The position numbers and the translations under genes are program-made. The notes beneath the pieces were generated by a model. The model was given only the letters and a program-made list of their open reading frames with translations. It ran no database searches and was not told where the DNA came from. 19,916 nt of DNA from assembly GCA_016929775.1 (NCBI GenBank), contig JAFGIE010000118.1, positions 1 to 19,916 of the forward strand. Reading direction: 5' to 3'. This document shows, in pieces, positions 7,823-14,715 of this stretch. How positions within the stretch are numbered: position 1 is the first letter of the stretch; every line of letters starts with the position of its first letter. This DNA comes from Anaerolineae bacterium. Its GTDB lineage: Bacteria; Chloroflexota; Anaerolineae; JAFGEY01.

Positions 7823-7831
7823 AGTATAGCA
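7823..7831 (-). promoter_or_regulatory. Extended -10 element for the 51-residue gene
   Basis: The minus strand reads TGC-TATACT, a near-consensus extended -10 (hexamer 7823-7828). No good -35 is seen at 16-18 bases, as is common for extended -10 promoters. The predicted leader is about 40 bases. Confidence 0.6.
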
Positions 7832-7970
7832 CGTTCCGCACAGCGCCGATACGACTTCTGTCTGCCCGACCCGCGCCAGTTCGGGTGCTGGATCTCCGCC
7901 CAGATCCTGGCACGCAGGGCCTCAACGCGCGCGATTTCACACAAGGTTTACGGGCAGCGCGCCCAGTCTG

Positions 7971-7979
7971 TGATACAAT
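7971..7979 (+). promoter_or_regulatory. Extended -10 element for the protease gene
   Basis: TGA-TACAAT (hexamer 7974-7979) is an extended -10 with no clear -35. The transcription start would be near 7986, leaving a leader of about 160 bases before the GTG at 8146, unusually long for this window. Confidence 0.5.
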
Positions 7980-8145
7980 GGACGCTGTGCGCTGCTCTTG
8001 GCGAATCGCTGCGGCAGCGCGCGCATCTGAACCTCGGTAGAACCCGGCAGAAGGAGGCGGCTGAAGCGGAGCATCTGTCCCAAACTCGTACCCACGCACG
8101 CAACCACACGCGTGCGGACGCCCACTAGAGAGAGGAGATAGCGCA

Positions 8146-9657
8146 GTGAACGGTGCAAGGGCAAGACACGCGACCAGATGGGTGCTCGGGCTGTTGATCG
8201 TGCTGAGCCTGACCGTGCTCCTCGGTCGGAGCGCGCAGACCCAGTACTATGGCCTAGGCGATATTCCGCTCGATCCCGAGACGTACCAAAAGTACCTCAA
8301 GGTCCGGCCCAGGGAGCTGGCGCTGGAGATGGATCAGGCTCTTCCAGTGTCCTATGACGCGCGGAGTGAGGGCATCGTCACCTCTGCCAAGAACCAGGGC
8401 TCGTGCGGCTCCTGTTGGGCCTTTGCCAGTGTGGGCGGCTTCGAGTCGCACGTTCTCAAGCTACAGGACCCCGCCTATGACTTTTCGGAGCAGCAGCAGG
8501 TCTCGTGCAACACGAGCATGTGGGGCTGCAGCGGGGGGAGCGCGTCGGCGATCCGCTACTGGGAAGGCAAGGGCACTCTCGAGGAGCCGTGCTTCCCCTA
8601 CACCGCGAGCGACAGCACCCCCTGCGCGGAGGACAGTTGTGTCCAGTTCCCTTACCGGGTGATCGACTATCACACCGTGCCGGCGACGACTGCGGATTTC
8701 AAGGCCTCGCTCTACACCTACGGCCCCAGCTACTGGCGCTTTGACGTCTACAGCGACTTTTACACCTTCTGGAACGATGGTGTACCGGGCCAGGTGTACG
8801 TCCAGTCAACCGGCGGTTATGAGGGCGGGCATGCCGTCCTGTTGATCGGTTGGGACGATGACAAGGGCGCGTTCCTGTGCAAGAACAGCTGGGGCAGCGG
8901 CGGTCCGAACAATGACGGGACGTTCTGGATCGCGTACGGCGGGCACGGCTACGACCTCAGCTTTGGGATGTCGAATTTCAGCCTGACGATGCCCCACTAC
9001 TGCGGCGATGGGACGTGCGATGCCGATGAGGGCCCCTGTGACTGTCCAGGGGACTGTGGCCCCCCGCCCGCGACTGAAACGAGCTGCACCGACGGCGAAG
9101 ACAACGACTGCGATGGACTCACGGACTGCGATGATAGCCACGACTGTGGCAGCGATCCGGCTTGCCAGTGCGGCAACGGCGCGTGCGAAGCGGGCGAGGA
9201 CTGCCAGACATGCCCCGGCGACTGCATCAGCGGGTCAAGCGGTGGCACCTGTGAGGCCTGTTTCAAGGGGGTCTGCGACGGCGCCTGTCATCCGGTCAAG
9301 GAAGGTCCAGACTGCGCGGACTGCGCACCCGGCTACTGCTGCGGCGACGGCGTCTGTGAAGGCGCCGAGGATGGGACCAACTGCGCGATCGACTGCGGCG
9401 CGCCCCCGGTGTGCGGCGACGGGACCTGCGACTCCGGCGAGACTTCCTGCAACTGCGCTGCCGACTGCGGCTTACCTCTCACCACGGAGGTGACCTACTG
9501 CAGCGATGGCCTGGACAACGACTGCGATGGTGCGGCCGATTGCGGCGACAGCGACTGCGCAAGCGATCCGGCTTGCGACTGCCTCCCCCTAGGAGCGTCA
9601 TGTAGCGTGAACGACGAGTGCTGCTCAAACAAGTGCGCCGGAAGGAAGTGCCGGTAG
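8146..9657 (+). CDS. Secreted papain-family (C1A) cysteine protease with cysteine-rich tail
   Basis: This is a 503-residue protein with a GTG start and AGAGGAGA at 8131-8138. A basic N-terminus and hydrophobic core (11-27) form a signal peptide or anchor. The stretch to about residue 66 is far shorter than a typical papain prodomain. The mature domain (66-284) has all four papain positions: Gln84 and Cys90 in QGSCGSCWAF, His229 in GGHAVLLIGW, and Asn247 in CKNSWG; CSGG (128-131) is also typical. From 286 to the end, about 40% of positions are Cys, Asp or Gly in two repeat types. One is CGDGxC...CxxDC, seen four times at about 286-304, 342-360, 399-417 and 423-441. The other is CxDGxDNDCDGxxDC, seen twice at 314-341 and 452-479; I recall it from myxobacterial and other secreted proteins. 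The last 25 residues have a knottin-like cysteine spacing. It is probably an extracellular disulfide-rich, perhaps calcium-binding, protease. Confidence 0.9.
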   Translation: MNGARARHATRWVLGLLIVLSLTVLLGRSAQTQYYGLGDIPLDPETYQKYLKVRPRELALEMDQALPVSYDARSEGIVTSAKNQGSCGSCWAFASVGGFESHVLKLQDPAYDFSEQQQVSCNTSMWGCSGGSASAIRYWEGKGTLEEPCFPYTASDSTPCAEDSCVQFPYRVIDYHTVPATTADFKASLYTYGPSYWRFDVYSDFYTFWNDGVPGQVYVQSTGGYEGGHAVLLIGWDDDKGAFLCKNSWGSGGPNNDGTFWIAYGGHGYDLSFGMSNFSLTMPHYCGDGTCDADEGPCDCPGDCGPPPATETSCTDGEDNDCDGLTDCDDSHDCGSDPACQCGNGACEAGEDCQTCPGDCISGSSGGTCEACFKGVCDGACHPVKEGPDCADCAPGYCCGDGVCEGAEDGTNCAIDCGAPPVCGDGTCDSGETSCNCAADCGLPLTTEVTYCSDGLDNDCDGAADCGDSDCASDPACDCLPLGASCSVNDECCSNKCAGRKCR

Positions 9658-9693
9658 TAGGGTCGGCGCGCGCGAGCACAGAGCGGAGACGTA

Positions 9694-9724
9694 GGGCGGG
9701 GTCGGCTGCCGGTCGGCCCCGCCC
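9694..9724 (+). terminator. Strong hairpin after the protease gene
   Basis: A 13-base-pair stem (9694-9706 with 9712-9724, two G-T wobbles) closes a 5-base loop 36 bases after the protease stop. The outer arms are GGGCGGGG and CCCCGCCC. The downstream sequence GCTGTTGCG has no real T-run, so this is a weak match to a classical intrinsic terminator but very likely a transcript 3' end structure. Confidence 0.55.
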
Positions 9725-9748
9725 GCTGTTGCGATGGCACGATGCCCA

Positions 9749-9777
9749 TTGCCACGCTTGCCCGTCTGTGGTATGAT
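9749..9777 (+). promoter_or_regulatory. Extended -10 promoter for the sulfatase-family gene
   Basis: TTGCCA (9749-9754), a 17-base spacer and TATGAT (9772-9777), preceded by TGG, form a near-consensus promoter. Its position rules out a start upstream of 9777 and supports the ATG at 9806. Confidence 0.7.
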
Positions 9778-9805
9778 GTGTCTGCCACAGAAAGGGAGGC
9801 AGGCG

Positions 9806-11386
9806 ATGGAGCCGCAGCGACCTGACATCCTGTTGATCGTCCTCGACACGCTTCGCGCGGACCGGCTGTCGTGCTATGGGTACCCGCGCCTCACCACACC
9901 GCACATCGACGCCTTTGCCCGTCGCGCCACGCTCTACGAGCGCGCGATCTCGCCGGCGCAGTGGACCATCCCGGCGCACGCCTCTCTCTTCACAGGCGAG
10001 TATCCGAGCACCCACCAGACGACCCAGGTGTACGACAAGCACAGCCCGGACTACCCCACCCTGGCAGAGATGCTCGCCGGAGAGGGCTATCACACCGTCG
10101 GGTTCTGCAACAACGTGCTCCTGGGCGTGGTATCGAACGACCTGGATCGGGGGTTCCACGAGTTCTACAACTATGGCGGGTCGATGCCCAACCGCCCGCC
10201 AGTCCGCGAGGCGCGACCAGGCAGGCTGGGCCGGATCGCGCAGCGCATCACGCAGCCCGTGCGGCGCATCGCAGCCCCGATCCAGGATGCGTTTGCGCGC
10301 AACGACCGCCTGCTGCGGATCGCCTATCGCCCGTGGATCATCCCGCTGTGGCACCGCTTTATGAACTCCAAGGGGGACACGGCGCTCTCGATCCGTGACA
10401 TGGTCGGGTACGTGCGCGCGCGCCGCCGGCAGGGCGTACGGCGCCCGCTCTTTGCCTTTGTCAACCTGATGGAGACGCACCTGCCCTATGGCCCGCCGCG
10501 CCGCTTTATCCGGCGCTTTGCGCCCTACTATGCGCAGGATCGCGCGGCGCGCGCCTTTCTGCGGCGCTACAACCTCGAGTACTATCGCTGGCTCGTGCCG
10601 CTGGTCGATCCGCTGCCCGCAGACCAGGCTCGCGTGCTGAACGACCTGTACGATGCCGAGCTGGCGTATGAGGACCACCTGCTGCGTGCCCTGTTCCGCT
10701 ACCTCGAGGAACCGGGGGTGCGCGAGAACACCATGGTCATCTTGACCTCCGACCACGGCGAAGGGCTCAACCATCACGGCTTGGTCGGGCATTCTCTCTT
10801 TGCATACGACGACCTGCTCCACGTGCCGCTCGTGATCCGCTACCCGCGCCTCTATCCTGCCGGGGTGCGCGTGGGCGCGCGCGTCTCGACGCGCCGCGTC
10901 TTCTATTCGGCGCTCGAGGCTGCCGGGATCGGGGTGGGCGCGCAGGGGCACGGTGGCGGCGCGGCGAGCGCGGATGGCGTGAGCCTGGCGCGCGCCGTGG
11001 ACGATGCGGGCGGAGAGAAAGAGCGGGTCTATGCCGAGTCATTCCCGCCTGCGACGCTGCTCGCCCTGATGGCGCACGACGACCCCGATGCCCTAGAGCG
11101 CTATCGCTGCCGCCTGGCGCGCCGAGCGGTGTACGAGGGCGCGCACAAGCTGATCGCCGTCGACGGGCGTGCGGACGAGCTGTTCGACGTGCAGCGCGAC
11201 GCGAACGAGCTGGACAACCGGATCGAGGCCCAGCCCCAGGTCGTCGCCGAACTCGAGCGGCTGCTTGCCGCCTTTGTGGACGACGCCGAGGGACGTCGCG
11301 CTGGCGCGCAGGGCCCGGCGCGCGCCAACCTCGAGCAGGATCCCAAGGTCGTCGATCGGCTGCGGCACCTCGGGTACATCGGCTAG
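9806..11386 (+). CDS. Sulfatase-like / alkaline phosphatase superfamily hydrolase
   Basis: This is a 526-residue protein. The ATG at 9806 has GGGAGG at 9794-9799 and a promoter immediately upstream, so it is preferred to the in-frame ATG at 9734. The N-terminal metal site and fold are typical of the family: DILLIVLDTLRADRLSCYGY (7-26) with Asp14, then TPHIDAFA. The nucleophile segment reads WTIPAHASLFTG (53-64), with Thr54 where sulfatases that carry formylglycine have Cys or Ser. The second metal cluster appears as LTSDHGEGL, followed by HVPLVIRYP. Thr nucleophiles are known in related phosphotransferases such as LtaS and EptA, so phosphoester or phosphoglycerol chemistry may fit better than sulfate-ester cleavage. 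No signal peptide or membrane segment is visible, suggesting a cytoplasmic enzyme or a missed export route. A middle Arg/Tyr-rich insertion (about 135-290) is unassigned. It appears to be a single-gene unit. Confidence 0.85.
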   Translation: MEPQRPDILLIVLDTLRADRLSCYGYPRLTTPHIDAFARRATLYERAISPAQWTIPAHASLFTGEYPSTHQTTQVYDKHSPDYPTLAEMLAGEGYHTVGFCNNVLLGVVSNDLDRGFHEFYNYGGSMPNRPPVREARPGRLGRIAQRITQPVRRIAAPIQDAFARNDRLLRIAYRPWIIPLWHRFMNSKGDTALSIRDMVGYVRARRRQGVRRPLFAFVNLMETHLPYGPPRRFIRRFAPYYAQDRAARAFLRRYNLEYYRWLVPLVDPLPADQARVLNDLYDAELAYEDHLLRALFRYLEEPGVRENTMVILTSDHGEGLNHHGLVGHSLFAYDDLLHVPLVIRYPRLYPAGVRVGARVSTRRVFYSALEAAGIGVGAQGHGGGAASADGVSLARAVDDAGGEKERVYAESFPPATLLALMAHDDPDALERYRCRLARRAVYEGAHKLIAVDGRADELFDVQRDANELDNRIEAQPQVVAELERLLAAFVDDAEGRRAGAQGPARANLEQDPKVVDRLRHLGYIG

Positions 11387-11469
11387 GCGGGAGCGTTCCG
11401 GCGGTGCACGGGGCGTGGTCTATGTTAGGAAGTTTCTAGCACTTTCGATACCTATTTCATACCTTGGCA

Positions 11470-11478
11470 TGGTATAAT
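11470..11478 (+). promoter_or_regulatory. Extended -10 promoter (TGG-TATAAT) for the VWA gene
   Basis: A perfect TATAAT (11473-11478) with TGG before it lies inside an unusually AT-rich stretch (about 11420-11480) for this GC-rich DNA. No clear -35 is seen at 16-18 bases. The predicted leader is about 134 bases. Confidence 0.7.
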
Positions 11479-11577
11479 AGATCGAGAGGCCTCGCGTGCT
11501 GCAATGGCGCAGCGCGACGTCGCTTCTGCTTGATGTCCCTCTCAACACGTTCGTGGCGTGTCGACGCATTGTGTATC

Positions 11578-11612
11578 GGACCTGCGCCGCCCAGCGGCGA
11601 GGTCCAAGGAGG
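11578..11612 (+). promoter_or_regulatory. Leader hairpin abutting the Shine-Dalgarno of the VWA gene
   Basis: GGACCT (11578-11583), one unpaired G, CGCCGC, loop CCA, GCGGCG and AGGTCC (11600-11605) fold into a 12-base-pair hairpin. The Shine-Dalgarno AAGGAGG (11606-11612) begins at the very next base, and the ATG follows at 11619. The structure could protect the transcript, keep the ribosome site open, or allow regulation by stem opening. Confidence 0.55.
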
Positions 11613-11618
11613 ATTTCC

Positions 11619-13442
11619 ATGAAGAGAAAGGGTCTTTTGGTCCTGACAACGCTGCTGGTTGCCCTTGCGCTGACGGTGAGCACGGCGGCGCTGACCGAAG
11701 GCAACCTGCCGGGCGGCACGTCGCTCTCGGTGGACGTCACGTCTCCGACGGATGGGCTGCTGGTCGCCTACCCGCCAGGCAACCTCACGCTCGAGGGCAC
11801 CGCCGCGATCGGCGAGGGCGAACCCCTCGCGAACTCGCTGATCGTCTACGTGATCGACGTCTCGTACAGCGCCATCCGCGGCGACGGGGGCACGGGCTGC
11901 GGCGGGGACATGAACGGCGATGGCGTGTACGACACGGTCCTCGACTGCGAGATCATGGCTGCCGTAACGCTGAATGAACTCGCGGTGGACGAGGGCACCG
12001 TCGGCGAGGTGGGCGTCGCCGTCTATGGCGGCAAGGCTGTTGGCGACGCGGCGGACACCGGTGGCGCCGTCGCCGACGTGGGACCCGCAGCCGGCGCGCA
12101 GCTCGTGACCGAGCCAGCGGCTGACGCGGACGGCTCGCTCGAGGTGGACGTGGTCGAGGTGCTGACCTCGGCGTACTCGGAAGATACGACTGGATTCCCG
12201 GCGGGGGTTGAGCTGTTCACCCTCGTGGACGTCGGCTCGAACGGGACCAACTTTGCGGCGGGCCTGCAGGCGGCAGTCGACATCGTCGCCGCCAGCACAA
12301 TGGACAACAAGATGATCGTCTTTATGTCGGACGGCATCGCCAACACCGGGGTCGCCGTAGGGGGCGTGAGCGTCCCCGAGGACGTCGTGATCAACACCTT
12401 TGCCGTGGGCAGCGTCGCCAGCTGCTCCAAGGATGATTACGGCTTGGGCTCCCTAGACGACATTGCCGCCATGGGTGCGGGCGGCGTCTGCAAGCACGTC
12501 AAAGAACCGGCTGACCTGCCGGGCGTCATCCCCGAGGTCGTCGCCTCCGAGCTGTACGGGCTGGATCTGTCGGTCAATGGCGGCGCGGCGATCGACATCT
12601 CGGGCGATGTAACCCCTACGCTCCCGCTGGAGGGCCCGGCGAGCGTGTCGTTCGCACACGCGCTGTCCGACTATGAGCCCGGCGAGTACGAGCTGTGCGT
12701 GACCGCAACCGGCAGTGACGCAGGCGGCGAGGGCATGGTGACCGACTGTACCACGGCGATCGTCGCGGGCATCGTCCTCGAACCCGAGACTGCCGTCAAC
12801 GAGTTGGGCACGCCAGGGCAGACGCACACCGTCACCGCCACGGTCGCCGCCGGCGAGGATGGCGGTGTCGAGAGCGTGATAGTGACCTTTGAGATCGAGA
12901 GCGGACCCAACACGGGTGGGTATGCGCAGGCTCCGACCGACGAGTTCGGGCAGGCGACCTTTACCTACGAGGCCATGCAGGGCATCCCGGGCTTGGGCAC
13001 CGACGTGATCGAGGCGTGCTTTACCGACGACCTCGGGATCGTGGTTTGCGACACGGCAGAAAAAGAGTGGGTCGACACCACCCCGCCCGACGTGTCGTGT
13101 GTCGAGGGGACCAACCCGAGCGGCAAGAACACGCCCCGCAGCAAGAACTCGGACGGCTTCTGGAAGCTGCTCGCCGAAGACGCGGTTGACCCCGACCCGA
13201 TGATCTATGTCGTGGACACGGGCAGCGGCGAGGTGTTCGGCCCGTTCGAAAGCGGGACCCAGATCAAGTACACGCAGGCGCCGGGCGTCACCCCCAAGGC
13301 CAAAAAGATCGGCAGCGAGGATGGCGCGCCCTTTGTCGACTGGCACATCCTCGGCAAGGGCGATCCGTGCGTCTATGCGATCGACTACTCGGGCAATATC
13401 GCCGAGTGTGTCGAGTGCCTCGTCCCGCCGCCGCCCAAGTAG
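11619..13442 (+). CDS. Secreted von Willebrand factor A (VWA) domain protein with Ig-like region
   Basis: This is a 607-residue protein with a textbook signal peptide: MKRKG, hydrophobic core 6-22, then STAALTEG. The ATG at 11619 has AAGGAGG 6 bases upstream. A VWA domain spans about 72-320. Its metal (MIDAS) residues are visible as DVSYS (Asp80, Ser82, Ser84), Thr210 in SNGTNF and Asp238 in MSDG. An acidic loop DMNGDGVYD (97-105), of the type that binds calcium in dockerin or thrombospondin-type repeats, is inserted right after the first MIDAS segment. Residues about 385-485 resemble a bacterial Ig-like (Big_1-type) fold: TPGQTHTVTATV, VTFEIESGPNTG, TDEFGQATFTY. The C-terminal 120 residues contain several cysteines and end in a proline run. 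No LPXTG or other sorting signal is visible, so it is probably a released or non-covalently held adhesion or matrix protein. It is a single-gene unit between its promoter and a strong terminator. Confidence 0.86.
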   Translation: MKRKGLLVLTTLLVALALTVSTAALTEGNLPGGTSLSVDVTSPTDGLLVAYPPGNLTLEGTAAIGEGEPLANSLIVYVIDVSYSAIRGDGGTGCGGDMNGDGVYDTVLDCEIMAAVTLNELAVDEGTVGEVGVAVYGGKAVGDAADTGGAVADVGPAAGAQLVTEPAADADGSLEVDVVEVLTSAYSEDTTGFPAGVELFTLVDVGSNGTNFAAGLQAAVDIVAASTMDNKMIVFMSDGIANTGVAVGGVSVPEDVVINTFAVGSVASCSKDDYGLGSLDDIAAMGAGGVCKHVKEPADLPGVIPEVVASELYGLDLSVNGGAAIDISGDVTPTLPLEGPASVSFAHALSDYEPGEYELCVTATGSDAGGEGMVTDCTTAIVAGIVLEPETAVNELGTPGQTHTVTATVAAGEDGGVESVIVTFEIESGPNTGGYAQAPTDEFGQATFTYEAMQGIPGLGTDVIEACFTDDLGIVVCDTAEKEWVDTTPPDVSCVEGTNPSGKNTPRSKNSDGFWKLLAEDAVDPDPMIYVVDTGSGEVFGPFESGTQIKYTQAPGVTPKAKKIGSEDGAPFVDWHILGKGDPCVYAIDYSGNIAECVECLVPPPPK

Positions 13443-13465
13443 GGTAGGCGCGTAGGAAGACTCCT

Positions 13466-13505
13466 CCCCGGACAGGGTCCTGTGCCCTGTCCGGGGCTTT
13501 CCCTT
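13466..13505 (+). terminator. Intrinsic terminator of the VWA gene
   Basis: A perfect 12-base-pair GC-rich stem (13466-13477 with 13485-13496) with loop TCCTGTG is followed by CTTTCCCTT, 24 bases after the stop codon. This is the clearest intrinsic terminator in the window. Confidence 0.85.
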
Positions 13506-13570
13506 GCCCCTCAGGCGCGTTCAGGGGACCTGCGCGTTCCCTGTCTCCATGTCCCTGGCGTGTAGGCGCG

Positions 13571-13663
13571 CTAGAAAGCGCGCCGCGTCGACCACGTAGC
13601 GCGCAGTACATCGACGACGCGCCCGCCGCATTCGCCGCTCTGTCCCGGTTGGATCGCTTTCAT
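13571..13663 (-). CDS. Possible 30-residue small protein
   Basis: The ATG at 13663 is preceded by AGGGGGAG with 4-base spacing, a good ribosome site. The 30-codon frame starts MKAIQPGQSGECGG and ends in TRRAF; its stop lies in the loop of the inverted repeat at 13565-13584. A TATCAT near 13712-13717 on the minus strand could be a -10, but no -35 is evident. No family is recognised, and short GC-rich frames arise easily by chance, so this is a candidate only. Confidence 0.25.
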   Translation of the reverse strand: MKAIQPGQSGECGGRVVDVLRATWSTRRAF

Positions 13664-13738
13664 CGGTCTCCCCCTGTCGCTTGCGCCCCGCCAGTCCGTC
13701 GGTCGCATGATACCGCATGACGCGTACGCCCGCGTTCT

Positions 13739-13767
13739 TTGCTTGCGCCCGCCGGATCCGGTATAAT
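13739..13767 (+). promoter_or_regulatory. Promoter for the small membrane protein gene
   Basis: TTGCTT (13739-13744), a 17-base spacer and a perfect TATAAT (13762-13767) lie 55 bases upstream of the ATG at 13823. The position rules out the longer in-frame start at 13739. Confidence 0.7.
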
Positions 13768-13822
13768 AGAGGCCGATCGAGCCTGGTTCCGCGTACGCTG
13801 CTGCGGGTTGGAGGGGTGTCAT

Positions 13823-14308
13823 ATGAACGAGGTCCCGTGGGGTGCGATCGTGGGCGGCACCGTACTGCTCCTGGTTGGGCTGTACTTGGTGTTCTATGAG
13901 GAGATGTCGACGTCGATCGGCGACGCGTTCAGCACTGCGCTGGTCGAGCAAGCGCACCCCGACTTCTTGCGGTGGCTGCGCTGGGTAGGCGTCCTGGTCT
14001 CCGTACGCGGGCTGTACCTGATCTCGACGAGCTATCTCCGGTCCCCCGGGCTGTCGAGCACGCTGATCGCGTTCGGGCACGAGGCGCTGAGCCTGCTGTC
14101 CGTTCCCCTGGTGCTCTGGCTGCGCGACCACGCCGACGTGATCCCGGTCGTGTCCCTCGTGGACGGGCAGATGCGGGTCCGACCGCTGCAGGCGGTGGGC
14201 GCCGTGCGGTCGGCGCTGAACGTGCTGGTTACCCTGATCCTGATCGGCGTTGCGTTCTCTGTGGCCCGCATCGTGACCGGGACCGGGACGCGCGGCGGCG
14301 AAGGCTGA
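13823..14308 (+). CDS. Small integral membrane protein of unknown function
   Basis: This is a 161-residue protein. The ATG at 13823 is preceded by GGAGGGG (13810-13816) and a consensus promoter. Four hydrophobic segments are apparent, near residues 6-25, 52-70, 80-100 and 129-150, with an acidic-amphipathic stretch between the first two (EEMSTSIGDAF) and a conserved-looking FGHE in the third. I do not recognise a family. The downstream 114-residue gene begins 53 bases later, after a small hairpin (CCGAGC-CCC-GCTCGG, 14316-14330), so the two may share a transcript. Confidence 0.72.
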   Translation: MNEVPWGAIVGGTVLLLVGLYLVFYEEMSTSIGDAFSTALVEQAHPDFLRWLRWVGVLVSVRGLYLISTSYLRSPGLSSTLIAFGHEALSLLSVPLVLWLRDHADVIPVVSLVDGQMRVRPLQAVGAVRSALNVLVTLILIGVAFSVARIVTGTGTRGGEG

Positions 14309-14361
14309 TCGCGCGCCGAGCCCCGCTCGGTCCGCTGTGTGCAGTCAGGAGGAGGCGCGCT

Positions 14362-14706
14362 GTGCGCCTGGGCCAATGTGCGTGCCTGCGGCAGCCTCTG
14401 CCCGCGGACCAGTACGAGCTGCTTGGCTCGATCGGCGTCGACCAGACCGGTGGGCGCTACGGTCGGGTCACGCTCAAGCGCTGCACGCGCTGCGGGCGGT
14501 GGTGGCTCCACTATGCGGTCGAGTACGAGGCCTTTGGCGGGTCGGGGCGCTACTACATGGGCCTGATCTCGCCGCGTCGCGCGCGGCGCCTCCGGGCGGA
14601 CGAGGCGGCGGCGTACCTCGATCGCCTGCCCTGGCACCTGTACGGCGGCTCCTACTATGACGGGCGGGCGGGTCGCTCGCGCGGCAGAGTGCGGGTCGAC
14701 CTCTAG
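14362..14706 (+). CDS. Conserved-looking 114-residue protein with four cysteines (zinc-ribbon-like)
   Basis: The GTG start at 14362 has an ideal AGGAGGAGG (14347-14355) 6 bases upstream. A much longer frame in the same phase extends upstream through the membrane protein gene, but that part is shadow sequence. The product has C-x-C at Cys6/Cys8 and C-x-x-C at Cys41/Cys44, which could together bind one zinc ion. The remainder is rich in Tyr, Trp, Gly and Arg (YGRVTLKRC, RWWLHYAVEYEAFGGSGRYY, LPWHLYGGSYYDG), suggesting a compact beta-rich fold. I recall similar short hypothetical proteins in several phyla but cannot name a family. It is probably cytoplasmic, as no signal or membrane segment is seen. 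It may be co-transcribed with the membrane protein upstream. Confidence 0.68.
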   Translation: MRLGQCACLRQPLPADQYELLGSIGVDQTGGRYGRVTLKRCTRCGRWWLHYAVEYEAFGGSGRYYMGLISPRRARRLRADEAAAYLDRLPWHLYGGSYYDGRAGRSRGRVRVDL

Positions 14707-14715
14707 ACTGCCGCT

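Larger units (their letters stand above)
7775..8145. other. Divergent intergenic region (371 bases) with two promoters
   Basis: This region separates the 51-residue minus-strand gene from the plus-strand protease gene. It holds one promoter for each direction and a protease leader of about 160 bases. A small inverted repeat (GGATCT/AGATCC) lies near 7888-7905. I see no convincing gene inside it; a plus-strand frame at 7694-8128 runs through both promoters and reads as low-quality sequence. Confidence 0.55.
13443..13822. other. Intergenic region (380 bases): terminator, possible 30-codon minus frame, promoter
   Basis: It contains the VWA terminator (13466-13505), a perfect 7-base-pair inverted repeat GGCGCGC/GCGCGCC (13565-13571 and 13578-13584), a possible very short minus-strand gene (13571-13663), and the promoter of the next plus-strand gene. 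The rest shows no recognisable feature. Confidence 0.6.

Noticed and set aside
7694..8128. 144-codon plus-strand frame before the protease
   Set aside because: Runs antisense through the 51-residue gene and across both divergent promoters; no ribosome site or recognisable domain.
9001..9657. Considered a tandem DNA repeat or CRISPR-like array
   Set aside because: The periodicity is in the protein (Cys/Asp/Gly modules); DNA copies are diverged and lie in frame within one gene.
9479..10951. 490-codon minus-strand frame
   Set aside because: Antisense to the protease tail and sulfatase gene; composition is that of a shadow frame.
12453..13346. 297-codon minus-strand frame opposite the VWA gene
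   Set aside because: Shadow frame of a well-supported secreted protein.
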